Assembly (NCBI GenBank): GCA_013112725.1
Contig: JABFFZ010000026.1
Coordinates: 1-61,132, forward strand
Reading direction: 5' to 3'
Length of the DNA stretch: 61,132 nucleotides
From: Chloroflexota bacterium
GTDB taxonomy: Bacteria; Chloroflexota; Anaerolineae; Promineifilales; Promineifilaceae
The notes beneath the pieces were generated by a model. The model did not search any database. It saw nothing but the letters and a program-made list of their open reading frames with translations, and had not been told where the DNA came from. Shown one piece after another: positions 1 to 8,297 of this stretch. Made by a program: the position numbers and the translations under genes. Numbering within the stretch: position 1 is the stretch's first letter; each line of letters starts with the position of its first letter.

Positions 1-1230
1 GGGGCAGTCCGGGCAGCGGGTCGGGGCGGCTATCCGCTCCCGGTAACGGGTAAAAGCATCATGCTGCCAGATGGTTTGCCACTCATCGCGGAACACATTC
101 CCGGCCGACTGGTGCGGGCCACGCGGCGGGATCACATCCCCATTGACTTCAATACGCGCGGCCACATCCCCAGAGCAACGCGGCCCCTGTAGCACCTGCG
201 CTACCAGCGGCTGGCGGGGGTCACGCTGCACCGGCGGCTGCCACAGGAAACGGACATTGAGTTGATCGGCCGTTTCCTCAATCCAATCGGCCGTTTGCGG
301 CATAGCCTGGGCCGGTAACGCCCCGGCCCGCACCTCATCATCCAGGCCATCCGGGGCGACAATGGCAAAAAAGGAAAAGGTATAGACGCCGCGCGTTTGC
401 AGTGCCGCCAGCGTTTCACCCAGGTCTGGCAGTGTGCTTTCCACCAGGGGAATTTCCACCATGGGATATACCTCGTTGGCCTGGATATCGGCCAACATCG
501 GTAAGACGTAACTGTAGTCGCCTCGACCTAGCAGGGTATCGTGGGTTTCTTCATTCATGCTGGCGACGATGACGGTGATGTGGTCAACGCCGGCCTGGGC
601 CACGTCGCGCAGCAGTTTGCCCTGGGCCAGGTCGGTGACGCGGCTGCGCACCCCGGCAATCATGCCCAGGTCTTCGGCCCGCTCCACCGCCTGCACCAGA
701 TAGGCCAGGTCGGGATTTTCCGGCGCTAAAAAGGTGACGTGCGGAATACCGATCTGCCACAGCCGGTCAAGCAGGGGCACGAGTTGATCCGGCGCAGCCA
801 GGGGGATGCTTACTTCCAGCGGCGCAAAGAGTTGGGATTCAAAAACGGTAGGGTTCAGTTCATCCAGGTTGAAAATGGGGTAATTGTCTTCGGGGGCCAG
901 CAGGGTATGGATGATACCGGCGACGCGCTGTAGATCAGCCTGTACCACGTCGGGGGATGCACCTTTGAAACGGGACTGCACGGCCGTGACAATCTCCCGC
1001 TCCTCTTGCTCTTCCAACAAACCTTTGGCCATCACTACGCCGGCAGGCGAAAGACGGGCAGCAGCGGCAGCGTTAGCCAGGAGCAAGCCACGGCCATCCG
1101 GCTCCACCCGCAAATGAAAGCGCGTATACAACCCATCACTGGCGCGCATGTAATGGTACAGCCCCGGCGCAATCGCCCGCGCCTCCTTACCCCACGTGGG
1201 AATCAACCATCGGCGAAGTTGTGCATTCAT
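1..1230 (-). CDS. Radical-SAM-like/SPASM protein with PqqD-like N-terminus, lacking the CX3CX2C motif (3' end outside window)
   Basis: Translated by hand from the ATG at 1230; 410 codons are visible and the frame stays open to the window edge. Residues about 15-110 look like a PqqD-type (RiPP recognition) winged-helix domain. Residues about 135-310 show the alternating strand/helix pattern of a radical SAM barrel. Residues about 350-410 look like a SPASM domain: a GPRC motif, then a glycine/asparagine segment, an IW..D.FTRYRER segment and a terminal CPDC. There is no cysteine at all before about residue 350, so the CX3CX2C loop that binds the catalytic cluster is absent. It may be a pseudo-enzyme partner of a true radical SAM protein, or a divergent regulator. 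Its downstream neighbours lie off the window. The upstream sequence AGAGGC is a plausible ribosome site. Confidence 0.7.
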   Translation of the reverse strand, partial: MNAQLRRWLIPTWGKEARAIAPGLYHYMRASDGLYTRFHLRVEPDGRGLLLANAAAAARLSPAGVVMAKGLLEEQEEREIVTAVQSRFKGASPDVVQADLQRVAGIIHTLLAPEDNYPIFNLDELNPTVFESQLFAPLEVSIPLAAPDQLVPLLDRLWQIGIPHVTFLAPENPDLAYLVQAVERAEDLGMIAGVRSRVTDLAQGKLLRDVAQAGVDHITVIVASMNEETHDTLLGRGDYSYVLPMLADIQANEVYPMVEIPLVESTLPDLGETLAALQTRGVYTFSFFAIVAPDGLDDEVRAGALPAQAMPQTADWIEETADQLNVRFLWQPPVQRDPRQPLVAQVLQGPRCSGDVAARIEVNGDVIPPRGPHQSAGNVFRDEWQTIWQHDAFTRYRERIAAPTRCPDCP

Positions 1231-1248
1231 CAAAGCCTCTATTATGAA

Positions 1249-1494
1249 TCAAGGGTCCATTGCAAGCTGCAATTCAGACACCTCAGTTTTAGCCAGTTGG
1301 ATGAGTAGCCTCAGCGCCTGATTAACAGCTTCATCATTCTTGAAAAATGGGGCTACGTCCGGCGCTAACAGCACTAAATTTGTACCCTGTCGGACTCGCT
1401 GCGCATATTTACCCCTTACACCGCCTCTTAATTGCGAAAGGTCATATTCCTCACGTAAATCGTCTTCCAGATCAAGGTTGTCTCTCTCGTTCAT
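1249..1494 (-). CDS. Small antitoxin-like protein paired with BrnT-type toxin
   Basis: 81 residues, very acidic N-terminus (several Asp/Glu in the first 17), then a YDLSQLRGGVRGKY segment and a helical C-terminus. From memory, the GGVRGKY...RQG signature recurs in short proteins encoded directly after BrnT-like toxins in cyanobacteria and Chloroflexota. It overlaps the end of the toxin gene by 23 bases, so the two are translationally coupled with the toxin first, as in brnTA. It does not look like the classical ribbon-helix-helix BrnA. The antitoxin role is inferred from the pairing. Confidence 0.6.
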   Translation of the reverse strand: MNERDNLDLEDDLREEYDLSQLRGGVRGKYAQRVRQGTNLVLLAPDVAPFFKNDEAVNQALRLLIQLAKTEVSELQLAMDP

Positions 1495-1756
1495 AATATC
1501 TCCTCTCGGCGCGTGTTAACGGACGCGCACTGATAATTCGTATGGCATCTCCTCGATCAGTATGCGACACGAGCAGCCATCTGGCAAGATCAGAAATCCC
1601 CACTGTGATGTATCTATCTTCATCCACCGAATGATCCGGATCGTCATAAGTCATAGACAAAACATCCCAAAACACGGTTGCTGCTTCATTAAATGAAACT
1701 CCATGCTTGTGTATATTGGTAGTTTCCTTATTCGGATCCCATTCAAAATCAACCAT
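1472..1756 (-). CDS. BrnT family ribonuclease toxin
   Basis: 94 residues, normal for BrnT. Family hallmarks: the start FEWDPNKETTNIHKHGVSF (BrnT consensus WD..K...N..KHGVSF), the middle DRYITVGIS, and the end IRIISARPLTRAERRYYE (consensus RIISAR.A...E...Y). BrnT toxins are RelE-fold ribonucleases that inhibit translation and are neutralised by a co-transcribed antitoxin. The gene lies 28 bases after the arginine decarboxylase gene in the same direction and overlaps the small antitoxin-like gene that follows. No promoter of its own was recognised. Confidence 0.8.
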   Translation of the reverse strand: MVDFEWDPNKETTNIHKHGVSFNEAATVFWDVLSMTYDDPDHSVDEDRYITVGISDLARWLLVSHTDRGDAIRIISARPLTRAERRYYERERQP

Positions 1757-1783
1757 GTCTATCTATCACTGTCAACGTTACAT

Positions 1784-3211
1784 CTAATAGCCGAGATTAC
1801 GCAAGACGTCGTCAGGGGTTTGGCCGTGCAGGATTTGGAACTGGTAGGCGTCGTCTACACGGTCCACCACCAGTTCATATGCTTCGGGCAAGACGCAATG
1901 TTTGCTGCCACGCACACCGCCTAACATCTCCTGATATGCACCCACACTGAAAAAGCCGAGCATCAACCCATCCGTTTCCACTGGCAGGTAAAGCGGCGAT
2001 TGGCTCGGTTTGGGTGGGTACACATCGTCGCTGTCACAGGTGATGCCGCCTAGCTGCACCTGTTGGAATGGTTTGTCCAGATGATTGAGTGGTAACACGA
2101 TGAAATGTTCACCCAGTGCCCAACTGTCGGGAAAGGAACTCATAATCGAGCCATCAATGATGTACCAGGGCAGTTTGGAACCGTTCTCTTTGGCAGTGAT
2201 GACGGAAAAGAGGTGGGCGCCATGTTCGGAGGTGGTATAACGGCCGTACTCCCCCATTACATCCGGCGTGGGCACATTATACCGACGGCACGTCTCTTGC
2301 AGCGCCCGCAACAGCCGCCGGCCAAAGTCGTGATAATCAAAGTGGAAATCCAGCGTCATAGCCGCCGGCATCCCTCCGCCAAAATTAAAAATATGCAGCG
2401 ACGAATGACGCTGCCGCAGCCGGGCATACACCTCAATGCCCGGTTTCAGCCAGTTCACAAACGCTTCCGGGTCAGTAATCTGGCTGCCTACCATGTTGTG
2501 GTACATCACCAGCTTCAGATTGGGCGCAGTGGCGATGTAATCGGCTGCCTTCCAGATGTCGTCCAGGCTCAAACCAAAGCGGGAGTTGGCCGTCCGCATC
2601 TCCGTTTCGCTGGCATGGTGGCCGTAACTCTTCATGCGCAAGCCCACCGCAAACGGATGCCCAGAGGTGAGCAGCGGCGATAATTCACCCATATCTTCAA
2701 TGACCGGGATCAGGTTCTGGTGAAGTTGGCGTAGTTGCAAAATGTTGGCGGCATATTGTGACCCGGCCGTCTTAAAACCGTTGCACACAATCAGGCGGTC
2801 CGGCGGCAGCAGACCGCGCCGGATCATGATCTGCACAATATCCACATCCACCGTTGAAGACATTTCGTGGTGCGCGCCCGCGCCCAGGGTAGTGCGGATG
2901 ACTTCCTCGGCAGCGTTGGCTTTAGAGGCATAGGTGTAGTAGAAACGGCCGTCATACCCCACCTCTTCAATTACATCCGCAAACATCTGGTTCATGGTCG
3001 TAATTTGCCGGCGTATCAGGGGCAAATAGACCACCTCCAGCGGGCTGGGCAACACCTGGCCTGCGGGCGACTCCTGGGTAAAGAGGCTGGCGAGATCAAG
3101 GTCGTGAAGATGGAGACGGCCGTGACGCGCCTGCAAATACGTATTAAACTGATGACCCTCAGGCACAGGCCCCTCCGACTCCCAACCTATCACCGGATGA
3201 TTTGCCATCAT
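1784..3211 (-). CDS. Biosynthetic-type arginine decarboxylase (PLP, alanine-racemase fold)
   Basis: 475 residues. An alanine-racemase-fold PLP decarboxylase: the YASKAN motif places the PLP lysine near residue 97, a glycine-rich FNFGGGMP loop binds phosphate, GEYGRYTT follows, and ITCDSDD (Cys about 392) is the conserved active-site motif near the C-terminus. The stretch SSFPDSW..GE.F.VLPL..LDKP closely follows SpeA-type arginine decarboxylases, which make agmatine for polyamine synthesis. It is shorter than E. coli SpeA (about 650), lacking much of the inserted helical domain, so substrate preference (arginine versus another basic amino acid) is not certain. Either of two adjacent ATGs could be the start. 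The BrnT toxin gene follows in the same direction. Confidence 0.75.
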   Translation of the reverse strand: MMANHPVIGWESEGPVPEGHQFNTYLQARHGRLHLHDLDLASLFTQESPAGQVLPSPLEVVYLPLIRRQITTMNQMFADVIEEVGYDGRFYYTYASKANAAEEVIRTTLGAGAHHEMSSTVDVDIVQIMIRRGLLPPDRLIVCNGFKTAGSQYAANILQLRQLHQNLIPVIEDMGELSPLLTSGHPFAVGLRMKSYGHHASETEMRTANSRFGLSLDDIWKAADYIATAPNLKLVMYHNMVGSQITDPEAFVNWLKPGIEVYARLRQRHSSLHIFNFGGGMPAAMTLDFHFDYHDFGRRLLRALQETCRRYNVPTPDVMGEYGRYTTSEHGAHLFSVITAKENGSKLPWYIIDGSIMSSFPDSWALGEHFIVLPLNHLDKPFQQVQLGGITCDSDDVYPPKPSQSPLYLPVETDGLMLGFFSVGAYQEMLGGVRGSKHCVLPEAYELVVDRVDDAYQFQILHGQTPDDVLRNLGY

Positions 3212-3264
3212 AAGAAAGCCTCCTCTGTCTAGGTATTGCTGGTCACTGGGTGCGGGTAGTTAGT

Positions 3265-3300
3265 TCGAGCCACCAGCTACCAGCCGCTAACAACCAGCAA
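3265..3300. repeat. Heptad-type repeat, ACCAGCY units
   Basis: Run of degenerate 7-base units (ACCAGCT, ACCAGCC and similar) between the divergent decarboxylase and MBL genes. The left arm (GTAGTTAG) is only partly complementary. Same style as the other heptad arrays of this window. Confidence 0.5.
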
Positions 3301-3304
3301 CCGA

Positions 3305-3337
3305 AGTATATCAATTTTACATATTGTTTGATATACT
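3305..3337. promoter_or_regulatory. Inverted repeat, candidate operator upstream of the MBL hydrolase gene
   Basis: Perfect 10-base inverted repeat AGTATATCAA ... TTGATATACT with a 13-base spacer, in an AT-rich stretch about 45 bases before the start at 3384. Not built of heptads. It could bind a dimeric regulator; no regulator gene is adjacent. Confidence 0.35.
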
Positions 3338-3383
3338 GGCAGCCAACATTTCAAAAAGCACAAATCAGAATAAGAGGTGAAAC

Positions 3384-4235
3384 TTGCGTATCCGATTTTG
3401 GGGAGTGCGCGGGACAATCCCAACTCCAGGCCCAGAAACCATCAAATACGGTGGCAACACCTCATGTGTAGAAATCACGACAGCCGACAAGCAGCTCATC
3501 ATCATTGATGCTGGCTCAGGCATTCGTCACCTGGGAAAGGAACTAATCAAAAATGCCACCGGGCGTATTACAGCCAGCATCCTCATCAGCCACACCCATT
3601 GGGACCATATCCAGGGTTTCCCCTTTTTTGCGCCCATTTTTGGGCGTAAAAATCGTTTCGTCGTCGTCGGCAAAAAACGAGTAGGTAAACAACTGGAAGA
3701 AACCATGGCTGGGCAATTCATTGAGCCATATCTGCCTTTTTCCTATAACTCATTACCCGCAGACTTGATCGTGAAAGAAGTCGGTGAAGGTGAAACACTC
3801 ATTATTGGCGATGACACCAAAGTGACAGTAGCCGATTTGAATCATCCTGGCGGCTGCCTAGGTTTCCGTATTGAGAGCAATGGCGTCGTTTTTGTGTATT
3901 GCAGCGATGTGAGCCATTATGACGGCAGCTTCGATCAAAACTTGCTTGAACTGGCACAAGGTGCAGACTTATTGGTTCACGACTCACATTTTGGCTCCTT
4001 AGAAGAACGGCAGCGATTCAGCGAATATGGCCATAGCTCCTGGATTGAAGCCGCACAAGCAGCCATTGAAGCACGGGTGGGCTGTCTGGCGCTTTTTCAT
4101 TATTCGCCAGACCTCACCGACACCGAACTGGATGAAATTATCATCAAAGCCCGCAAAATCTTTCCCAAAACCATTTTAGCCAGAGAGGGGATGGAAATCA
4201 CCCTGCCGCTTCACGATGACCACTTGCCAGAGTGA
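3384..4235 (+). CDS. MBL-fold metallo-hydrolase
   Basis: 283 residues from a TTG codon; an AAGAGGTG ribosome site just upstream fixes this start. The protein opens with MRIRFWGVRGTIPTPGP, typical of a common bacterial group of metallo-beta-lactamase-fold phosphodiesterase-like proteins, and carries HTHWDH (His70, His72, Asp74, His75). Further likely metal ligands lie in CSDVSHYD, VHDSHF and GHSSW. The substrate is not predictable; relatives include cyclic phosphodiesterases. It lacks the octamer ACGGCCGT and is AT-richer than its neighbours. It stands alone after a divergent intergenic region and is followed by a response regulator gene with its own leader. Confidence 0.8.
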   Translation: MRIRFWGVRGTIPTPGPETIKYGGNTSCVEITTADKQLIIIDAGSGIRHLGKELIKNATGRITASILISHTHWDHIQGFPFFAPIFGRKNRFVVVGKKRVGKQLEETMAGQFIEPYLPFSYNSLPADLIVKEVGEGETLIIGDDTKVTVADLNHPGGCLGFRIESNGVVFVYCSDVSHYDGSFDQNLLELAQGADLLVHDSHFGSLEERQRFSEYGHSSWIEAAQAAIEARVGCLALFHYSPDLTDTELDEIIIKARKIFPKTILAREGMEITLPLHDDHLPE

Positions 4236-4279
4236 AATATGAATTCACCGGTTATCGTGCCGCCATCACTACCCCAAAA

Positions 4280-4307
4280 TTGCCTGAAAATGAGAATAGA
4301 TTAAAAT
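4280..4307 (+). promoter_or_regulatory. Candidate sigma-70-type promoter for the response regulator gene
   Basis: TTGCCT and TAAAAT separated by 16 bases, about 190 bases upstream of the TTG start. The surrounding 260-base gap has no other gene. Weak evidence: consensus match only. Confidence 0.3.
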
Positions 4308-4495
4308 ATGCTGTGCTGCTCTTTGTGGAAAAGGAAACAAGTTGCGGCCAATAAAGCTGTAAATTCTCAGGAGATTTCTTGGGCGGCAACCCACCACAGC
4401 CTACATTGAGCGCAGTGAAGTGATGAATGAAAACAGGACGCATCTTTTAACTTCTTATCCGCGTGAATCTGCGTCCCATTTTCAGAGGAGTTATT

Positions 4496-4876
4496 TTGAC
4501 CCAATCAGTCCTGGTTGTTGATGACGAGCCTATGGCCCGCACCCTGCTGCGTCTCATGCTGATCCGGGCCGGGTTTAACGTCACAGAAGCCGAAGATGGC
4601 TTTGACGCCCTCGACAAGGTGCGTAAAAACCGCCCGGATGTCATCTTGTTGGATGTGATGATGCCGGGGATGGATGGTTTTGCCGTCTGTGAGAGGCTGC
4701 GAAACGACCTAGATACAGCCACTTTACCCATTATTATGCTGAGCGCCAAAACAGATTTGGGCAGCATTAACCGGGGATTGCGGGTGGGGGCAACGGTTTA
4801 CCTGACAAAACCCATCTCCCCGGAAGACCTGACCCGCCATGTGCGGGAGGCATTGGAAAATGGCAAGAGCAGCTAA
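4496..4876 (+). CDS. Single-domain response regulator (CheY-like receiver)
   Basis: 126 residues from a TTG at 4496, chosen because AGAGGAG lies 5 bases upstream and the protein then begins MTQSVLVVDDEP as usual; an in-frame GTG at 4463 has no ribosome site. A complete receiver domain: acidic pair Asp9/Asp10, phospho-acceptor Asp53 in LLDVMMPGMDG, Ser83 and Lys105 (LTKP). No output domain, so it probably acts through protein interaction. No histidine kinase is adjacent; the nearest are at 28.4 and 58.4 kb. Confidence 0.85.
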   Translation: MTQSVLVVDDEPMARTLLRLMLIRAGFNVTEAEDGFDALDKVRKNRPDVILLDVMMPGMDGFAVCERLRNDLDTATLPIIMLSAKTDLGSINRGLRVGATVYLTKPISPEDLTRHVREALENGKSS

Positions 4877-4948
4877 AGGGTTGCACCAGCCATTTTATTG
4901 TGATAAAAAACACAAAGACTTGTACAACAAATACGGAGGCTCTAAATT

Positions 4949-5149
4949 ATGTTGGTTAAACGGCTGGCACTTGTGGCCATATCATTAACAGTTGGTTTTT
5001 TGGCTACCTGGCTCATCGTCATCACCATTGCAGAAACCAATCTGGAACAGTTTGGTATCTGGTATACCGGTTTCACCTCGCTGGCAATTGCCTGTGCCAT
5101 TGGGGTGTGGTTGGACAAGTTTTTAGGCACAGAAATTTTGCCAAAATAA
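4949..5149 (+). CDS. Small two-helix membrane protein
   Basis: 66 residues with ribosome site ACGGAGG. Two hydrophobic helices (about residues 5-27 and 40-56) joined by a short acidic loop. No family recognised. It lies between the response regulator and folD and is followed by an intrinsic terminator, so it may be the end of the response-regulator transcript. Confidence 0.65.
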   Translation: MLVKRLALVAISLTVGFLATWLIVITIAETNLEQFGIWYTGFTSLAIACAIGVWLDKFLGTEILPK

Positions 5150-5179
5150 ATCCGTTATGCCCGGAAATTTGAAATTGGT

Positions 5180-5213
5180 AAAGGTCTCCACATGATGAGG
5201 GGACCTTTTTGTT
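5180..5213 (+). terminator. Intrinsic terminator after the small membrane protein gene
   Basis: Stem AAAGGTCTCC / GGGGACCTTT (one G-T wobble), 9-base loop, followed by TTGTTTTT. It separates this gene from folD. Confidence 0.75.
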
Positions 5214-5282
5214 TTTAGATGGTTGATCGCAAACCCTGCCGGTTCATAAAAACCACAGGGTCTTGAAAAAGGAGAGGCCAGT

Positions 5283-6167
5283 ATGTCGGCACAAGTCATT
5301 GATGGAAAAGTGATCGCGGCAAAGGTGCGAGAACAAGTGGCCGAAGGGGTTGCCGCTCTCAAAGAGAAATATGGATATATACCTGGACTGGCAACCGTAT
5401 TGGTGGGAGAAGACCCGGCCTCGGCGACGTATGTACGCAGCAAACAGAAGATGTGTGAATCGTTGGGCATTCGCTCCTCCGGGCATCATTTACCGGCGGA
5501 TGCATCGCAGGCTGATGTGCAGGCATTGGTAACGGGCTTAAACGCCAACCCAGAGATTAACGGTATCCTGGTGCAACTGCCACTGCCCAAACAGATTGAC
5601 GAGGAGGCCATTTTGAACTCAATTGACCTGACGAAGGATGTGGATGGCTTTCATCCGGTTAACATTGGGCGGTTAGCCATGAAGGGGCGTGATCCGCTGT
5701 TTATTCCCTGTACGCCGGCCGGTTGCATGGTGCTGTTGGAGGAGGCGGGCGTGACAATGCGAGGGGCGGAAGCGGTGATTGTGGGCCGGTCGAACATCGT
5801 GGGGCTGCCAATGGCGATGCTGCTGCAAAAAGCGGATGCGACGGTGACGATTTGCCACAGCCGCACGCGCGATTTGCGGGAACATTTGCAGCGGGCAGAC
5901 ATTGTGGTGGCGGCGATTGGCCGGGCGGAGATGATTACGGGGGATATGCTGAAGCCGGGCACGGCCGTGATAGACGTCGGCATTAACCGTGTAGACGACC
6001 CTACGGCTAAAAATGGTTACCGGCTGGTGGGCGATGTACACTACGAATCGGCAATTGAAGTGGCGGGGGCGATCACGCCGGTGCCGGGTGGCGTAGGGCC
6101 AATGACCATTGCCATGCTCATGCAAAATACACTGCGGGCAGCGGAGATGGCAGTAGCTAAGAAGTAG
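5283..6167 (+). CDS. folD: Bifunctional methylenetetrahydrofolate dehydrogenase / methenyltetrahydrofolate cyclohydrolase
   Basis: 294 residues, the usual length. It interconverts 5,10-methylene- and 10-formyl-tetrahydrofolate in the cytoplasm using NADP. Visible signatures: YVRSKQK with the catalytic lysine at about 54, [22 protein letters not shown], the dinucleotide-binding [12 protein letters not shown], and [12 protein letters not shown] near the C-terminus. The start has a GGAGAGG ribosome site about 5 bases upstream. A heptad repeat array begins directly after the stop codon, before the next gene. Confidence 0.95.
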   Translation: MSAQVIDGKVIAAKVREQVAEGVAALKEKYGYIPGLATVLVGEDPASATYVRSKQKMCESLGIRSSGHHLPADASQADVQALVTGLNANPEINGILVQLPLPKQIDEEAILNSIDLTKDVDGFHPVNIGRLAMKGRDPLFIPCTPAGCMVLLEEAGVTMRGAEAVIVGRSNIVGLPMAMLLQKADATVTICHSRTRDLREHLQRADIVVAAIGRAEMITGDMLKPGTAVIDVGINRVDDPTAKNGYRLVGDVHYESAIEVAGAITPVPGGVGPMTIAMLMQNTLRAAEMAVAKK

Positions 6168-6170
6168 AAC

Positions 6171-6230
6171 AGGTGGCAGGTTGCAAGTGGCAGGTGGCAG
6201 GTTACGCCTGCTGCCTGTCACTTGTGGCAG
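6171..6230. repeat. Heptad array, GGTGGCA/AGTGGCA units with partial inverted arm
   Basis: Successive 7-base units of the form RGTGGCA, followed by a complementary segment (CTGCCTGTCACTTG). Lies between folD and the O-antigen-ligase-like gene. Confidence 0.7.
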
Positions 6231-6285
6231 AGGGGATAAGCCAATTTCCAGGTCTCACACCTTGCACAAAGTACGTTCCGGTCTG

Positions 6286-7968
6286 ATGCAAATGCGGCTG
6301 CGCCGGACGCCATTGGATTTTCTCCTGCTGCTGTTTTTTCTGGCGCTGTTTGTTAGTCTGGGGGTCTCTTATTCCGGCTGGCTGGCGCTGGATAAGTTCT
6401 GGATGCTGACAGGCGCGGTGGCCGTTTATTATATGGTCACGGCCGTGCCCCGCCGTTATGCGTTGTGGGTGGCTGCTGCCTGCGGCCCACTAGCTGCCGG
6501 GTTTACCATCTTCTTTATAACGGCAGATTTATGGCATGGGGGGCTGGCTTTTGCCGCGAAGTTCTTTACGCCGCTTAACCGGCTGCTGGCGCTGCGCCTG
6601 TTTTGGCCGCTGCTGCTGCCCCACCCCAATGTCATCGCCGGGCATATTGCCCTGCTGCTGCCCTATACGGTAGCGGTGTGGCTCTATGCCCGCCGTGACA
6701 AAAAAAAGCAGTTGGCGCTGGTAACGGCCGTTTGCCTGGTTCTATCGCTGGTGGGGCTGCTGGCTACCCGGTCAGTTGGCGCCTGGCTGGCTTTGATCAC
6801 CGGATTGAGCGTATGGGCCTTTTGGCCGTTGAGTGGGTGGCTGGCTGCCAGCCGGTTGGTTGCGGTCCGACCACTATCGCGCCGCGCCATCTATGGTGGG
6901 CTGGTAGCCATATTGGTGTTGATGGAGTTCGTCGCTGTCTGGCTGGCAGTGACACAAAACCTGCCCGGCGGACAGACAATTGCCGAAAGGCTGGCTTTGG
7001 CCAACGGAACCTGGCGGCTAACGCAAGACTATACCTGGCTGGGCAGCGGATTGGCCACTTTCCCATCTTTATATGCTGAATATGTGGTTGTGATCCCCAA
7101 TTTTTACCTGAATTACAGCGATTTTTACCTGGATGTGCTGCTGGAATTGGGACCGGTGGGCGCGATCTGTTTATTAGCCATTTGGGCCGGGTTGCTATGG
7201 CTGATAGTGGGTGCGCTGCGCCGCAGCCTTTCACGGCCGTACCCACACCACAACACCAAACATGGCGATGTCTACTGGCTCCGCTGGGCCACATTGTCCA
7301 GTTTTGTTGTTATTTTGGTTCATGGGCTGGTAGACGACAGCTTGTATGGCGGATTGGGAACGCCGCTGCTCTTTTTTACGCCGGCCATGGCCGTGCTGGT
7401 CTCGCACCATAAAGACAAAGAAAAGCCATTATTTTTTAACAAACGGATGGCCTGGGTAACGGCCGTACTCCTCCTCTTGCTGGCGGGTATTCTGGTTGGT
7501 TTTCGGCGGCAAATAACGGCCTCTTGGTACGCTTACCGGGGGGCGCACGCTATGGACCTGGCCCTTTTTGCGGATTGGCCCAGCAACCGTTGGCGTTTTG
7601 GAGATGACACGACCCTGCTAGAGCCAGCACGCCTTTACCTGGATCGCGCGTTGCAGTTAGACAACCACAACCGTACCGCCCACCAACGGTTGGGTATGCT
7701 GGCGCTATGGGAAATGGATATAGACACGGCCGTTTTCCATTTACAACAAGCCTACGCTCAAGACCCAACGCATCGTGGGGTGATCAAATCCCTGGCTTAT
7801 GCTTATGTATGGCAGGGGCAACCAGAAAAAGCCTATCCCTTGCTGGCCCAAATACCCGAAGCCGCCCAGGAAATAGAAATTTACGCCTCCTTCTGGTATC
7901 AATTAGACCAGCCGGGTCTGGCCGAAAAAGCCGCAGTCGCAGCCGCCTTCTTGAAGAACAATCCATGA
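6286..7968 (+). CDS. O-antigen ligase-like membrane protein with C-terminal TPR repeats
   Basis: 560 residues from the ATG at 6286; the open frame extends upstream but there it runs through repeat sequence. About ten hydrophobic segments fill residues 10-420. The large loop between late helices carries the Wzy/WaaL pattern (RLTQDYTWLGSGLATFPSLY ... NDFYLDVLLELGPVG style). A soluble tail of about 140 residues holds tetratricopeptide-like helical pairs (LDRALQLDNHNRTAHQRLG). O-antigen ligases of this superfamily join or polymerise lipid-linked glycans at the membrane. It heads a run of same-strand genes (DUF5989, SxtJ, carbamoyltransferase, GT4), suggesting envelope or exopolysaccharide assembly. 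Confidence 0.75.
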   Translation: MQMRLRRTPLDFLLLLFFLALFVSLGVSYSGWLALDKFWMLTGAVAVYYMVTAVPRRYALWVAAACGPLAAGFTIFFITADLWHGGLAFAAKFFTPLNRLLALRLFWPLLLPHPNVIAGHIALLLPYTVAVWLYARRDKKKQLALVTAVCLVLSLVGLLATRSVGAWLALITGLSVWAFWPLSGWLAASRLVAVRPLSRRAIYGGLVAILVLMEFVAVWLAVTQNLPGGQTIAERLALANGTWRLTQDYTWLGSGLATFPSLYAEYVVVIPNFYLNYSDFYLDVLLELGPVGAICLLAIWAGLLWLIVGALRRSLSRPYPHHNTKHGDVYWLRWATLSSFVVILVHGLVDDSLYGGLGTPLLFFTPAMAVLVSHHKDKEKPLFFNKRMAWVTAVLLLLLAGILVGFRRQITASWYAYRGAHAMDLALFADWPSNRWRFGDDTTLLEPARLYLDRALQLDNHNRTAHQRLGMLALWEMDIDTAVFHLQQAYAQDPTHRGVIKSLAYAYVWQGQPEKAYPLLAQIPEAAQEIEIYASFWYQLDQPGLAEKAAVAAAFLKNNP

Positions 7969-8066
7969 GAGACGGTATTATCTGCATCCGGCATCAACCT
8001 TCGCTATAATTCCCCAAAACAACCGTGAGGTGGAAGGCTCCACCCTATTGGAATGAGGAATATCTT

Positions 8067-8243
8067 ATGCTTGAATCAACCAAATCACGCGCGGGCGTAT
8101 TGAAAGAGTTGTTTGGCTTCTTGTGGAAACGCAAGATGTGGTGGCTCATCCCGATGATTGTGATGCTGCTCGTCTTTGGCGCACTATTGATCCTGGCCTC
8201 AGCTTCACCAGCCTTTGCGCCGTTTATCTACACCTTGTTTTAA
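8067..8243 (+). CDS. DUF5989 family small membrane protein
   Basis: 58 residues. A basic/aromatic start (LKELFGFLWKRKMWWL) is followed by one transmembrane helix and the tail SPAFAPFIYTLF, which is the family signature. DUF5989 proteins are usually encoded next to SxtJ-like proteins and carbamoyltransferases, exactly as here. The start is ATG with GAGGA 8 bases upstream. Role unknown; probably a membrane accessory of the glycan-modification module. Confidence 0.8.
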   Translation: MLESTKSRAGVLKELFGFLWKRKMWWLIPMIVMLLVFGALLILASASPAFAPFIYTLF

Positions 8244-8249
8244 GGTGTT

Positions 8250-8280
8250 GAGATTGGAGATTGGACTAATCTCCAATCTC
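8250..8280 (+). repeat. Heptad hairpin, GAGATTG units
   Basis: Perfect 13-base inverted repeat GAGATTGGAGATT / AATCTCCAATCTC with a 5-base loop, made of 7-base units, filling the gap between the DUF5989 and SxtJ genes. Confidence 0.8.
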
Positions 8281-8297
8281 CAATCCCCCCCACGCCT

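Noticed and set aside
1784..3211. Open frames on the plus strand opposite the arginine decarboxylase gene (for example about 190 codons at 2105-2683)
   Set aside because: Antisense shadow of a clear PLP enzyme; no ribosome site and no recognisable domain.
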